DNA from: Dermacentor variabilis
Taxonomy: Eukaryota; Arthropoda; Arachnida; Ixodida; Ixodidae
NCBI RefSeq assembly: GCF_050947875.1
Contig: NC_134573.1
Coordinates: 52,936,115-53,000,114, forward strand
DNA: 64,000 bases
Direction: 5' to 3'
The notes beneath the pieces are model-generated. The model was not told where the DNA came from, did no database searches, and saw only the letters and a list, made by a program, of their open reading frames with translations. Positions within the stretch are counted from its first letter, which is position 1, and each line of letters begins with the position of its first letter. This document shows positions 1-11,243 of the stretch, in pieces. The translations under genes were made by a program, and so were the position numbers.

Positions 1-599
1 CTTCCTAGGTATTCCATTTGAGTCACTGCCCTACTAATGATTACTTTTATTCTGAAACCATTTCCACTATACTCGAAACTCGCTTCAGCTTGCGCATGAG
101 CCTTTGTTCCTTCTTACAATGTCCATTCACCACCTTTTGTGGATTTTATCAGTTTTAACAACATTTACAGGTATATGTATATAAGACAATGCAAGAGAGA
201 TTTGAAATGCAGTCCCTTTTCAGCAAAAGAATATAAACCCAACATGCATCGACTAACCTAAAATTATGCAGCTAGAAAGCATGAGTATATAATCAACAAT
301 GCTCTAATTTAGGAATAGGCTGCTAGATGAGGCATTCGCACATTCACTTGCATTCCCTTTCATTCAAACCTTGGAACATACAATAACTGCGCAGCATACA
401 TCTAAGAATTAATGTATGCACGAATTCGAACAATTATTTCGAAAGTGAGCCTCGATTAATTGCCGATGATTAATATATTGTAGGGGCTAAACTGTCGTAT
501 GCAAACTACGCCAAATTGCAAGAACCCTAAGGCTTACAGAAGTACCCAAACATAATACCATAGAAGAGTACGCATTTGGGCTGGTTGGTTCATAATTTA
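1..599. other. Non-coding, AT-rich
   Basis: No open frame of useful length, splice-flanked exon or repeat structure was recognised here. The segment just before the foldback repeat (about 575-665) may already belong to that repeat family. Confidence 0.5.
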
Positions 600-1075
600 C
601 GAGCAGCAAAACAGCGCTAAACAACAGGACGAGGAGAGGGACACAGACAACAGCGCGGACTAACAACCAAGTTTCGTCATTCTTTCAGTCAGCATTTATA
701 TATACTCCATCGCTATCTCAGAGCACAGAATCGACAGAATTGAGCATGAACAGGGAAAAAAAATGCAATTATTGCGATAGGAAGGCATGCGACGAATACG
801 GCTGCAAGCTGTCTTTTAAAGATGTGACCTACCTCTCAAGATACCGCAATGAGGGCGCATGTCTTATTTTCGAAGCTCTCCGCATTCATGTTAGCGGCGA
901 AGCATGAGTAAGCGTTCCCTCTATTTCCCTCATTCCGAAGGAAATCGCATCCAATCCTTCTAATCGCATTATTTGCATTTTCCTTCCCTGCGCACGCTGC
1001 ATTCTGTTGATTCGGTGCTTTGAGATAGCGATGGAGTATATATAAATCCTGACTGAAAGAATAACGAAACTCGGA
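600..1075. mobile_element. Foldback repeat, possible Penelope-like element remnant
   Basis: Bases 668-780 and 958-1072 are imperfect inverted copies of each other. Each contains a ttcagtca box, a tatatatactcc box and an A-rich cagggaa segment. Between and partly within the arms, a plus-strand frame from ATG 747 to about 893 reads a short Cys-rich peptide with a CNYCDRKACDEYGC cluster. The same frame then resumes after one stop with a VSVPSISLIPKEI stretch, as if this were the end of a longer broken protein. Inverted terminal structures and a C-terminal Cys cluster before the 3' end would suit a Penelope-like retroelement, but no GIY-YIG motif is visible. The inverted repeat is certain; the family assignment is a guess. 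Confidence 0.4.
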
Positions 1076-1440
1076 GATTGTCGGAAAAGTCGGAGATTGA
1101 ATATGTTTGCATGTAGAGCACATAGGGAGGCCACAGAGACCGGTTTCTAACTTCGTCTTTGTCCTTAGTTTGGCACGAATAAGAATATCTTTAAAATTAA
1201 TGTCGCGTCTGTAGGGTCAAAGTGAGATAGTCTAAGCGAGATAGACATAGAGATAAAGCAACAGTAGGCTTATTGTGTCAAAAAAACAAGCATCTTCTAC
1301 TTTTAAACTGCATATTCGGGATGCTCTAACAACAGGTCCGTCAGTCTTAAAATATTTTACTGCTAGCCATAAGGCATAATAAACCATATTCTCTGCCAAG
1401 TCAGCAGACCAAAAAGAAACTGAATCATCAGGTGCTATTG
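1076..1440. other. Non-coding
   Basis: AT-rich, with a purine-rich run of repeated gagata words near 1224-1258. No gene is supported. Confidence 0.45.
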
Positions 1441-3030
1441 ACAGAACTGTGCTGCTTATGCCAATTGGTAGACCAAGCCAGCAGGAAGGGCAGCTAGAAG
1501 GCCGACCACGTCCTCAGCACAGTTAGACTTTTCTGACAGCCTTAAGTGACCAAGAGGTACCTGGAAGCTGCCTGAAACTGACGAGCTGCCACGTTTGCAC
1601 TTGCTCCCAAGTTGTACCATATTACGCAGAAAGGGTTCTGTAGCACGCCTTTCTTCAAATGACGAGGTAGAAGATAGAAAAAAACCGTAGTTATCTGTAA
1701 GGTAATCGCACAGCAAAATACCAGGCCTCATAGTCAAACAAAATCATCGAACGCAAGGTGGTTTCGTTCTACATGCCAGTACTTCTCGGTTCTCAAACTC
1801 AGATATGCACTCCCTAAAAAAATCTTCACGCACCAACTCATAGTTCATCGATGAAGTGCATGGTATTTGGCGTATTTATGGGAGCTGTTTAAGGAACCAA
1901 AGAGGCGATCTACCCTTTTCAAAAAGCTTGCAATATGTGTGGCAGCGGCTTGAAGCTGCTGCAAAAGAACAAATGTATACACTGCGAAAACATAGTGATT
2001 GTGGAAGACTTGTGCTGCTCACTTGGCACCTATATTTGACAAAAAGGGTGAATTGAAACGTGGGTTGCTGAGCCTCAGTATTGAGCAAATTTCATGTTGC
2101 CAGTCCTTTTCATTGGCATCTTTGATGCATGAGCTCTTCATAACATAAACCTCTAATTTAAGGTTAGAATTATAGAACATGTTTGTGAGGCACTTCAGAA
2201 GGTGTCAAACATCCCGAATAAAAAAAAAACACTTTCCATTCATCTGAAATAAGACTCTTCTGTTATAGCAAACTCGAAGAAAAGTGACACATTCTGGTTG
2301 CCTTGATCGCACACTGCTGCCCCTGACTCAAGACCAGCGCCTACAATATTGCTATAACATTAAAAAAGGAGGTATCCGTAAGTACGTTGGCTGATGCTCC
2401 CATGCTTGCATATTGAATAACCAAGAGGCTACTTCCAAGATTTCTTTATACCTTTTTTTCCATAAGTGCAAGGGCATTGTTTGCGAGGCTTTCACCTTGA
2501 GCATCAGTAACGTTCTCTTCGAGACCTCCGTCGATAGTTCGCCATCTCATTTTTCACAGGCATTTCGTAAATTACAGTAGTGCCGGCCCTCCCGTCTTGC
2601 GAGATAGAAGTTGCCTATCTCTTTACTTCTTCAAATATTTCCGGGTAGATCCTTACTCTCTGTGACGCATGCTGGAACCACAGCTGTAATGATCTTGCTG
2701 ATGGCAACTTCAACAATCTTGTACAGTATCTACCGCCTCTTGGGCTCCCAAAATGAAGACCTAAAGCCAGGGCTTTGTTATGGCTGCTGTACCAGCGACC
2801 ATAACGGCTTATACTATTCATTTTAAGCTAAGCCGCAACTGGCGGCAGGAGACACATGCATGCGTAGGACCTCAAGTATCCCAGCGGCAGAAAGCATCTT
2901 GCGCTGTTACTGCGACCGCCTTGCGGTTATTTTTCTTTGGTCTTGACAGTAGGGGCACCTTGGCTTTCAGCTGCTCCAGCTTTGTTACGCCTGTCTTGTT
3001 GCTATCTCATGGTGCTGCAATGTAATGAAT
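1441..3030 (-). pseudogene. P-element/THAP9-like transposase remnant
   Basis: Several minus-strand frame fragments line up in the order expected for a P-element-type transposase. Near 2860-3000 there is a Lys-rich, coil-like stretch. At 2615-2821 a frame reads NKALALGLHFGSPRGGRYC followed by a LPSARSLQLW segment, which I recognise as the post-THAP region of THAP9/P-type proteins. Near 2420-2560 a frame reads ESLANNALALMEKKV, matching the catalytic-core region. Near 1880-1990 a frame reads HIASFLKRVDRLFGSLNSS, like the insertion domain. The fragment at 1456-1737 would be the C-terminal part. No N-terminal THAP zinc finger is visible, and the frames are broken by several stops and shifts. In the family these proteins cut and paste DNA; this copy cannot encode an intact enzyme. 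No terminal inverted repeats were identified. Confidence 0.6.
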
Positions 3031-4257
3031 GAATCCAGTTAGAAAGACCTATCATTCGGAAATAGCGCACGTTCATGTTACTCAGGGTCCAGTCAGTGGA
3101 AAAAAAAGCAAGGAATTTCAACACAAAAAATGGGAAAGGTTACTGTTCTAGCATACGCGACCCTCATGATAATCAGAGTGGCGGATGTTAAATTTCAGGG
3201 CGAACGCCTCTCCCATCGCTCTCGAATACGTCCTAACCTGTGTTAAACAAACTCTGTAAAAATATCTGTATTTCCCCACAGTCAGCAGGATAAAACACTG
3301 TAACAACTGTAGCTGATCAGATATGCAACTGCAGAATCAGAATTCTGAAGTATATAACTTATGCAAGAAGCCTACTTCACTTAGTAAGCAGTTGATACAC
3401 CCTTACATATCTGTGTTAAGCAGCGAAAATTACTAAAACATTAAAACTAACAAAAAAAGGGTAATTTGCAGTAACGCATGGTTGCGCATCCTAAAGAAGA
3501 CTTGCTGACCTACCATTGGTTGTATCCCTGCAAGTAAATTAAGAAATTTCATATTATTACGTAGTGGAGCCTATTCCTATAGTATATTTTTTTCTCCTAA
3601 AATAATATCCAAATACAAATTTTACAACTCCCTCAGCCCTCCTCTTGTCCCGTTTTTACCAGGAAAGGCCAGCACGGACGTAAATTTATTACTGAGTGAA
3701 CGTCAGTAGCTGTTCGCATGGTCATACACTAGTAAACAGGCAACGTGTGAAACATAACCTATGCGTTATAAACAAACACATACCTTCTTGAGAACGGTAA
3801 ACCGCGTGCAGAGAACGATGCCTTGGCAAAACTGCAGCAACTGATGGCTATGCGTCAGTCATATTGAGTACGGACGTCTTAAAAGAAGTGTACGTGCCAT
3901 TTAGTTTCAATGCGTCTTTCTAGTCAACTACAAAAAAGAAAACATCACTAGAAGTGTTGCAATAACGCAATCTTGTAGTAACCAAAAATAAATTATACAT
4001 TTGCTTACGCTAATCTGCATGCTAAATCAAAAAGTGAATATTTTGCCACGTGTGTAATTTCAGAAGTTCTAAGATACAAACCGTTCAAACGCTTACATGC
4101 TCAGTACCTGAAGTATAATTTGAAATTGAAAGAACTAGCAAATGCGGAGCTTGTGATTAAACAATATGTGCACTAGTGCAATGTTCTGTACTATCGTGTA
4201 CCGTCTTGCGTAGCACAGACTGCGCCGATTTTTGTCCTCCTCAGGCGCTATTCGACT
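3031..4257. other. Non-coding, AT-rich
   Basis: No coding frame above 60 codons and no recognised repeat up to the LINE tail at 4258. It may contain the 5' part of the element whose transposase lies at 1441-3030, but no terminal repeat could be matched. Confidence 0.4.
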
Positions 4258-5900
4258 TCATAATTGATGATTATGATGATAAAGTTGATGATAATAATTT
4301 TTTGGCCTTCCCTTTCAAACGGGGTGGTGAGAAATACTCAGCTAGCCTGCTTGATTTACTCAGATATGCTATACATATCTTTCTCTAGAATTTTTATACA
4401 TTTTCTTTATCTTTCTTTTTTTCTTCCAAATCTACTTTCCACCGCTAGCTATGACTGTAAGAGATGCGGTCGTATCATCATCTTCTCTTCTTTTTTTTTT
4501 TACACCAGTACTCTAAACGTGTCTTGCTTATCTCGAAAGCTGACTGATTGATGCTACCGTTCACTTTAAACCCCGCCGCTTATAGAAGGTGTAAGTTATC
4601 TACGGTTCTCACTTGGGGAATTCCTTCGCATTCCATTAGCATGTGCCGAGTTGTCTCCGGCTTTTTGCTGCAGCATACACATGCCTCATACAGTTCCAAA
4701 TAGTCGCTCCGGTTTGTTTTTGTCCCTTACGCAACCGGCTCAAGTCTCAAACAGCAAGGCACTGCCCTTTGTTTTATCCTATAGATTTCCCCATCTAATA
4801 ACTTTCCTTTCATTCTTGTAAATCTCCATGGGCTTTTTTGTTTCCATTCTATGCATCCAATCAACTGTCTCTGTTTTTCTCACTTTCTTTCTGATGACTC
4901 CTGCTTGTCTATTTACAGGTTCAGTTACCCTTTACTTGGTTGCCAAATATCGTGACCGCTTCCTCCATTGTGTGTCCACGCTTTTCAAGTGCAGATTTTG
5001 CGCACTTTAGCTGCCTATTTATTTTCGTCCATATTCCTGAGTATTTATTCAACTCTAGTTTTGCTCTTGTGCTTCTGTAACTTCAAGAAAGTTGCAGCCT
5101 ATGTCACCCCGCATTGCCTCATTTGTGGTTTTGCCGTGGGCTCCCCGAGCCTAAATGCCTACCGATTGTTGGTTAACTTCCAGTACCCAATAAGATATCC
5201 AAGTTTTAGCATAGAATTGCATTTACGAGCGTTCGCGCTGCACCACTACTGTTTTTCTGATTCCCGGCACCACCTCATACAGAAATGGCGTCGCATTGCT
5301 CTGCGTTTCATTATTGCAGCATTCCTCTTCCCCTTTATTTTCAGATTCCCTTGATGGGGGGGAGGGGGTGCCTGAGTAAGTCTTTCCTTCGTTTAAGTAT
5401 ACGCCGATGTTCTGATATTGCTTGACTGTGGATATGGCTTGCTGTTGAATTGACACCACGTAATTACTCGTCTCTACAATAATGATCGCAGTTCGAGATT
5501 TCTCTGTGCTAAACTTCAAGCCTAGATTTGCCGCTCGTTGCCGCAAACAACCCTATAGTAAGTAATCGATTTTACGGTCCCCTAGTAGAACTATCTCGTC
5601 CGCATACATCAGTCCAGGAAGTCTCTGCTACACCATCTGTCCATTACGCATGTAGAATAAATCAAACCATAATTTGGTGTTTGCCAGTCGTCCTTATATG
5701 CCCTTAACATAAACCGTGAATAACAATGCAGGCAAAGGGCATCGTTCGTTCAGTCCTTCGTGAATTCCCACCACTTCACTACTTTTCCAAGCTCCCCAAA
5801 TAAATCGTATTTGGTTGTTTCTATATATATCTCTTAGCAGCTGCACCAAATTGCACCAAATGCCTTCGTGTTAAAAGAACATACCATAAGAATTCTCTGT
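4258..5900 (-). pseudogene. Decayed LINE reverse transcriptase, 3' part
   Basis: The minus strand reads a LINE reverse transcriptase with in-frame stops. In order: LLRDIYRNNQIRFIWG near 5800-5850; GLNERCPLPALLFTVYVKG near 5690-5760, a degraded form of the GxRQGCPLSPLLF motif; then LPGLMYADEIVLLGD, where the catalytic YADD box (5595-5606) reads YADE; and AANLGLKFSTEKSRTAI with QYQNIGVYLNEGKTY near 5390-5530, the thumb-side motif. The 3' end, near 4258-4330, runs into an ATC-rich tail on the minus strand. No endonuclease half is visible, so this is a 5'-truncated copy. The clade is not certain; no RNase H domain follows the RT. A second 3' fragment of the same family lies at 20390-20765. Confidence 0.7.
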
Positions 5901-7074
5901 CTACGTTGCAGGTATGTCACCAACTGCCGCTTCAGTGTTCGCAATGGCAGAAGACAAAATTAAGGATAATGTGCGTCGTGCGCGCAGCATTTCAGTCATC
6001 GATGTCCTAAGTAGAGCATGTTAAGACAATGCTAAAGTTGCTAATATGTTGCTAAAGCTGGTTACATTTTTTGCAGCCCTTTATTATCAAAAATTATGCA
6101 ATGTAAATTATTTGGCAAAATTTTGCCTCGGGCAGGCGTGACGAATTTTGGAAGTGCCAAACAGAGGGTAACGACCAAGCAGCGTTTTTTTTTGTATTTC
6201 TAATCGGCTAGACGCGCACTTCAGACATTTTTGCGAAATGACTGCCGCTCTTATCGGGTATTCATTGTTTTCATTGTTCAATTGATTGGTGCTCATAGGA
6301 ATCAAGTTTAAGTACATATGCACAGACCAGGCTTAAACTGCATGCGTTACATAAAGTACGGTTGGACATGCCACCGTTGGCAACACTGAAACACCGAGTC
6401 TTTCTTTCCAAAAAGAAAAGGTGATGGCGTCACTAGTGGCCTGCATTCTTAGCTGAAGCACGGATGATTCGTCGCCGAAGCTTATCGCGATGTTGACGCC
6501 ACCGTGACCACGCAGCTTATCTCGCCCTGCGCGTCATCCCTTGTGTGAAGGTGCAAATATTGTTTTCATGTTCTGCGCTATCGTTGGTGGCGACAGGCGG
6601 CTCGGTTTTAACTGCGGCCTCGCCTATTGGCGATAAAAGGGTCGGGCGACAGTCCCAGATTAAAGCGCCGCAAATAAGGCTCCTTTGTCACGTGCGGGTG
6701 CCTGCCTCGGTATTCTGAAGAGGCTTTCTTTTGTCGAGACACGTGTTTCTGGCTGTCATCGCTTTCCTTCGGACCGGTGAGAATTGCATTGCTCCCGCGA
6801 CTGCGGCCTGAACAAGCTAGGTAAGCGCTCATCGCACTCGGTACCTATGTCTATGATCATGGTGCTTCTATAACAAAAGCGTAATTAGAAAAAAAGGAAA
6901 ACAAGTAGAACATGAAAAAAATAGCATTCCACAGTTTGACTTGATTCTCAAGCTTCATTCTCCGCACTTGCTTCCAAATAACTCAATGGTGGTGTCTATG
7001 AGCATCCATGACTGTGTTGCTCACTTTTTTTTGTTTAATGACAGTATGGAAGCGCTGGCTCACATCTTGTTCCG
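5901..7074. other. Non-coding
   Basis: A GC-richer patch near 6440-6830 gives a 74-codon minus-strand frame without any family resemblance. Nothing here is supported as a gene. Confidence 0.4.
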
Positions 7075-7300
7075 ACCTGCCCAGGTGGCTTAGCGGCTAT
7101 GGCATTAAGCTGCTCAGCACGAGGTCGAGGAATGAAGTCCCAACGCGGCGGCTGCATTTCGACGGGGGCGAAATGCAATAATGCCCATTTGCCTTGCATT
7201 GGGTGCTCGTTAAAGACCCCCAGGTTGTGAAAGTTAGTCTGGAGTCCTCCGCTTCGGCTTGCCTCACAATTATATCTTAGTTTTGGCACTTAAAACCCCG
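7075..7300 (+). repeat. tRNA-derived SINE, family 1
   Basis: The copy starts with a tRNA-like head (cccaggtggcttagcgg, then gcacgaggtcgaggaatg) that holds degraded A- and B-box positions. A conserved body follows: catttcgacgggggcgaaat, then gtgctcgttaaaga, cccccaggttgtg and the 3' words cttgcctcacaat and ttggcacttaaaacccc. The same order is found at 20770, 22855, 47450 (reverse), 49985 (reverse) and 59475. It resembles Ruka-type SINEs of hard ticks from memory; the exact subfamily is not established. Confidence 0.75.
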
Positions 7301-8239
7301 TATTTTATTTCATAACTCCCTCTGCTCAAGCAGCACCCGAAAATAATTTTGCCAGATCGTTAATGGTGGCAGTTATAGGTAAGAGAACGCATTATTACTG
7401 GTAATCCATTCCAATGATAGGAGAGCAAAAGATATTATTTCGAACAAGTTAGCCTCTCTTATAACACAGAGGGCATATACGTTGGTGGATTCCAATTACT
7501 GTTCGTAATCAATAAACAATAGATTTAGTCAATGTTCATTCAATGCCAGATCGAATAGACCACTGAATGCATATGCACCGAGGCACCAAAAAAGAACCAA
7601 TGTGTGAGACAGCCTGATCCTGCCTTGTTAATTTTAATGTCATCTCACATTCAGTAAAGCTGACCCCAAATTTCTTCGGAGTGACAAAGTGACAAAACGC
7701 CAGTTTTTGTCAGGATTTCGCAACGATATAGAATTGAGGTATTGTATAGCGAATTAGACACCACACATATTCAAGTCTAGGTTAGATGGCCTGAATTTGA
7801 GGTGAATAACTCCTTGTCTTTCTTTTGCAATCCTGAGCTATAAAAGCATTTATGGTGAGAGCTCGTCATTATTGTGCTTTGTGGCACTGCTGAAGAAAAG
7901 TAAGGAAGACACAAAGTGTGCATCCAAATAATTGAAAAACTGCTGATTGGTATGAATGCATGTAATGAAAAAGATTCAGTGTATCATCCTTATACAATAA
8001 TTAGACTTTTTTTTCTAAAGTAAGTGATCCTTAATGTACGTTGGAGAAAAAAGTTTGAGGCCGCTAGATGGTAGCGCATTCCTGAAATTGGTATAGTTAT
8101 CTCTGATAAATTAAGCAAAAGAGAAGCACAAGTCGAACCCTTTGTCAAATATGAAGGAGATGGCGAAGTACGTAAACTATTCGTTCATTTCGGCACTGAA
8201 GCAATTTACGGCTAATTTGTACATTTACAGGGAAGCTGG
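7301..8239. other. Non-coding, AT-rich
   Basis: Follows the SINE 3' end. No coding frame or repeat was recognised, apart from a pyrimidine tract ending in tttacag at 8240 that could be a 3' splice site. Confidence 0.4.
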
Positions 8240-8240
8240 T

Positions 8241-8725
8241 TACCTCTGACCCCTGTATGTATCCCGCGCATGCGTTCCCATGGGCTGGCTTACGTCTATA
8301 TGGGCGACAGGAATGTGTGCGGCGATCCAGGAGACAATGCAATACGGGGCATGGGTTCCCACAGTGGTATCCTGGCCGGCTTACAACAACGCCTTTACTT
8401 TATATCCGTATTACGCCGCTTGGACAAGAATGTGTAGGCCGACAAGAATATGGGGCCGAGAGGAGGCGGAGGGGAAGCACTCTTCAAGGTCTCCGCCAAC
8501 TTCCAACAATAAGTTTGGAATCTTGGTTCCAAGTAGAAGCACAGAAATTTGGCGTTCTGAGAGAAACACTACACATATATTTGAAAGGGCACTTAGTGTA
8601 GCAAGTTGGGCATTACGCGCTTTATGGTTTTCAAATTCTGCTTTACCGAGAGGGCGAAAGAGTGTGGTGACCGCGACTGCGCACGTTGCCTGGTCTTCTG
8701 TGGTTTTGACATGACGCGCGTCCAA
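8241..8725 (+). pseudogene. Possible degraded Gly/Tyr-rich exon
   Basis: A splice-acceptor-like tttacag ends at 8240. After it, the three plus-strand frames each carry pieces of a Gly/Tyr/Trp/Pro-rich sequence, such as FPWAGLRLYG in one frame, YNNAFTLYPYYAAWTRM in another and GLAYVYMGDRNVCGDPGD in the third. That pattern suggests a repetitive Gly/Tyr-rich secreted or cuticle-type protein exon that has picked up frameshifts. The longest single frame (8280-8714, 144 codons) drifts into sequence with no such bias after about 8430. No homologue is identified. It could also be chance composition of a GC-richer patch. Confidence 0.22.
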
Positions 8726-11235
8726 GGTGCCGGAGCGGCTGCAGGAGCGGTTGCGGCACGTGCATGGGACGTGGCGGCACCGCAGCGGTGCCTGTATGAG
8801 ATTAGTGTGGTGCCGTAATTAAGGAATTTATGATTTTATAGTATCTTCAGCGCACGTGTGCTGCCTAAACAGCTTCGCTGGTAATCCATCCTCACATGAT
8901 TGTTGCGGTCCCAGGAATTTTTCATTTATTGCGTAAAAGTTTGATTTGCCAGAGCCAAAGCTGCCTGTGTACATTTTCTCCAAAAATGCTGTCGTAGAGA
9001 GCTTATGATGAGAGTGCTGTCTCTTTCAAATATTGCTCTCGAGGAAGATTTCTCGAGAACAAAAGTTCTTACGCCTACGTTGGTAAATTCCGGCTATATC
9101 TGCCAGCCGTTTAGATGTTCCGTGAGCACCTAGTGCTTGGAATGTTTCACGTGCAAAGTTAATCGAGGTAGCGAGCACACATTGCATCAGAGCAGACCAA
9201 ATCACCTTAATGTTTTCACGTAAACGGCAAAATTAGCTGCTCAATGTGCTTACGTAAAAGATGATGTTGCTTCAAATAATTAGAAGAGTAGTTTGGTCAA
9301 ACTGGAAAAATATTGTTTGAATAAGTGTCGGTATTAGTAGTGAAAGACACAGCACAATTCGAAATGGTTCATTCCTAGCGGCAGCCACGTAACGTAGCTA
9401 GCTTACCAAATTGTACACCCCGCTGGTGGGCCAAATCTCGTCATCCTGGTGGTAACGCTATCAAAGGCCCATGTCAGTGGCCCAAGAGAGCACTTAGAGG
9501 ATTTTTAGGCCTGCGCGACTAGTGGGGAAGAGGCCGCACCAGTGTAAATTATGGTACTAACATGGACATACTTGAAGGTTCTGCTTCTAATGAGGCCGTT
9601 ACCTGTGGCTATTTACATCCGCTGCGAAAGTACTGCTAGCGCCCGCCGGAGTAAAAATAGGGCTGTGTAGCGGTCAAAGGACCGGGATAAAGATGTCAAG
9701 CATGGTAAATAAACGTGAAGACTGGCACACCAGAGATGCGGCATCCGGTGCCCGGTGACTGTGCCATCTGAAAAATGTCTCGCCAGGCATTCTAAGGACC
9801 ATTGACGAACTCGGAAGCAGTACAGTTGAAGTGCGCATTTTCGGTATATCAGACATGCAAGGTCCTCCGGCTAACACTGAGCAGACTGGTGACACGGCCT
9901 CACCTTTCTGTACTCCAGATGTTTCGGTTGCGCTACGAAGTATGGGAGAAAGGGAGGTTTATTCCCGCCGTTGCGACCACAGTTATGCCTTGGCAGTGAC
10001 GGCGTATGCGTGGCTACCGCGTGGAGGCTAGAGGGCTATGTGGCCTGCCTCCCATGCCACTTGTGTGGCCCGAATTGTTATGTTGACGGGCGAACTCCAA
10101 CTTAATCATAGTTCACGTTTTCTTAAAAGCTTCGGCGCAGTGATAATCGTACGCGGGGAGTGGCATTTTCTTTCGATGATGTTTGCCGATATTTTAAATT
10201 TGGTGAAGTTTTGCACGACTCCGCATATGACATGTCTGCGTTTAAGGGCAGTGGCGCTTTAACGCATTGCCAAGACCGCATACCCGATAGTCTGCTTGCA
10301 TTGCTTCAGCCCTTAGACGCCGACGCGTCTGCATTGTATGCACACGAAAACCTCTCGAAATTGATAATACTCTCGAAAGTTATCGCTCGAAAAAATGGCC
10401 TCCGAAATCATCGCTTCCACAGCTCGCTTATCGCTTGCAGAATACAGCACCACGTTTTCGAAATTGCGATGTCACCCGTCGAGAGTGGCTGACAAGAACA
10501 CCATGGCCAAAAATATAATAAACGCATTGTTTCATAGGTCTTGCCACCGTCACCGACGCAGAATAGACATTGGTTTTTCATAGGGTGCTTCGTGGCGTCG
10601 CGTAAATCAGCAGCGTATCCAAAATTCCTCACCTTTCATATTTTCCTTTGTGAAAGCGAAATAAAAGCTTCATGAAAGAACCAGTTGCTGGAATAACTTA
10701 TTGGTGGGTTTGGAAGACGGTTGATTTTTCCGATGCCTAATTTGGCGGAAACGGAATCACCTTTCTAGCCACTTATACAATAAGTAGAATAAAAGTAATG
10801 TGTTGCTTAAAATTCTGCGAGAAATGCTGCCTCTTTACATTGGAAGACAACAGTGACATAACAGTGTTGGTAACGAGGAGATTGTAGGCGAACAGCACTT
10901 ACCTCGTGTAGCCGTTCGCGCTGCCTGTGTGCTTTTGTTGTAGCAGAGTCCGTAATGTGCCGTTCAGTAGAACTAGACCGGCGGTGGAACGAATGTGCAT
11001 AAAAACGAAGGCCGGCTTTAGGTGCTGACTACCGCCTTTAACACTGGCTTCTTGTAGCGCAGGCTAAAGAACCGGCCATTGAGAAGGTGATATCGACCTT
11101 CGTAGCTCCATGTATTGTCTAGTTTCTGCACAAATAGAAGCACCCCCTTTTTGGATGTGAAGCAGTAGAAACAGAAACTGGGCTAGTTAAAACTATCAAA
11201 CAACACGCAGTGACATTGCTAGCCTCAATTCAGAG
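8726..11235. other. Non-coding
   Basis: Open frames of up to 110 codons (for example 10160-10492, plus, non-ATG start) show no family resemblance, no repeat match and no convincing splice signals. I see no supported gene. Confidence 0.35.
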
Positions 11236-11243
11236 TATAAAAG
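11236..11243 (+). promoter_or_regulatory. Candidate TATA box
   Basis: A consensus tataaaag lies in otherwise unremarkable sequence, followed about 25-35 bases on by a pyrimidine/G-rich stretch (cgttcgtctgcgcgat) where an RNA polymerase II start could lie. A (CACT)n run follows at about 11315-11348. No first exon is recognised downstream, so this is only a candidate core promoter. Confidence 0.25.

Noticed and set aside
10160..10492. 110-codon plus-strand ORF
   Set aside because: Starts without ATG, has no motif, no splice context and no composition shift.
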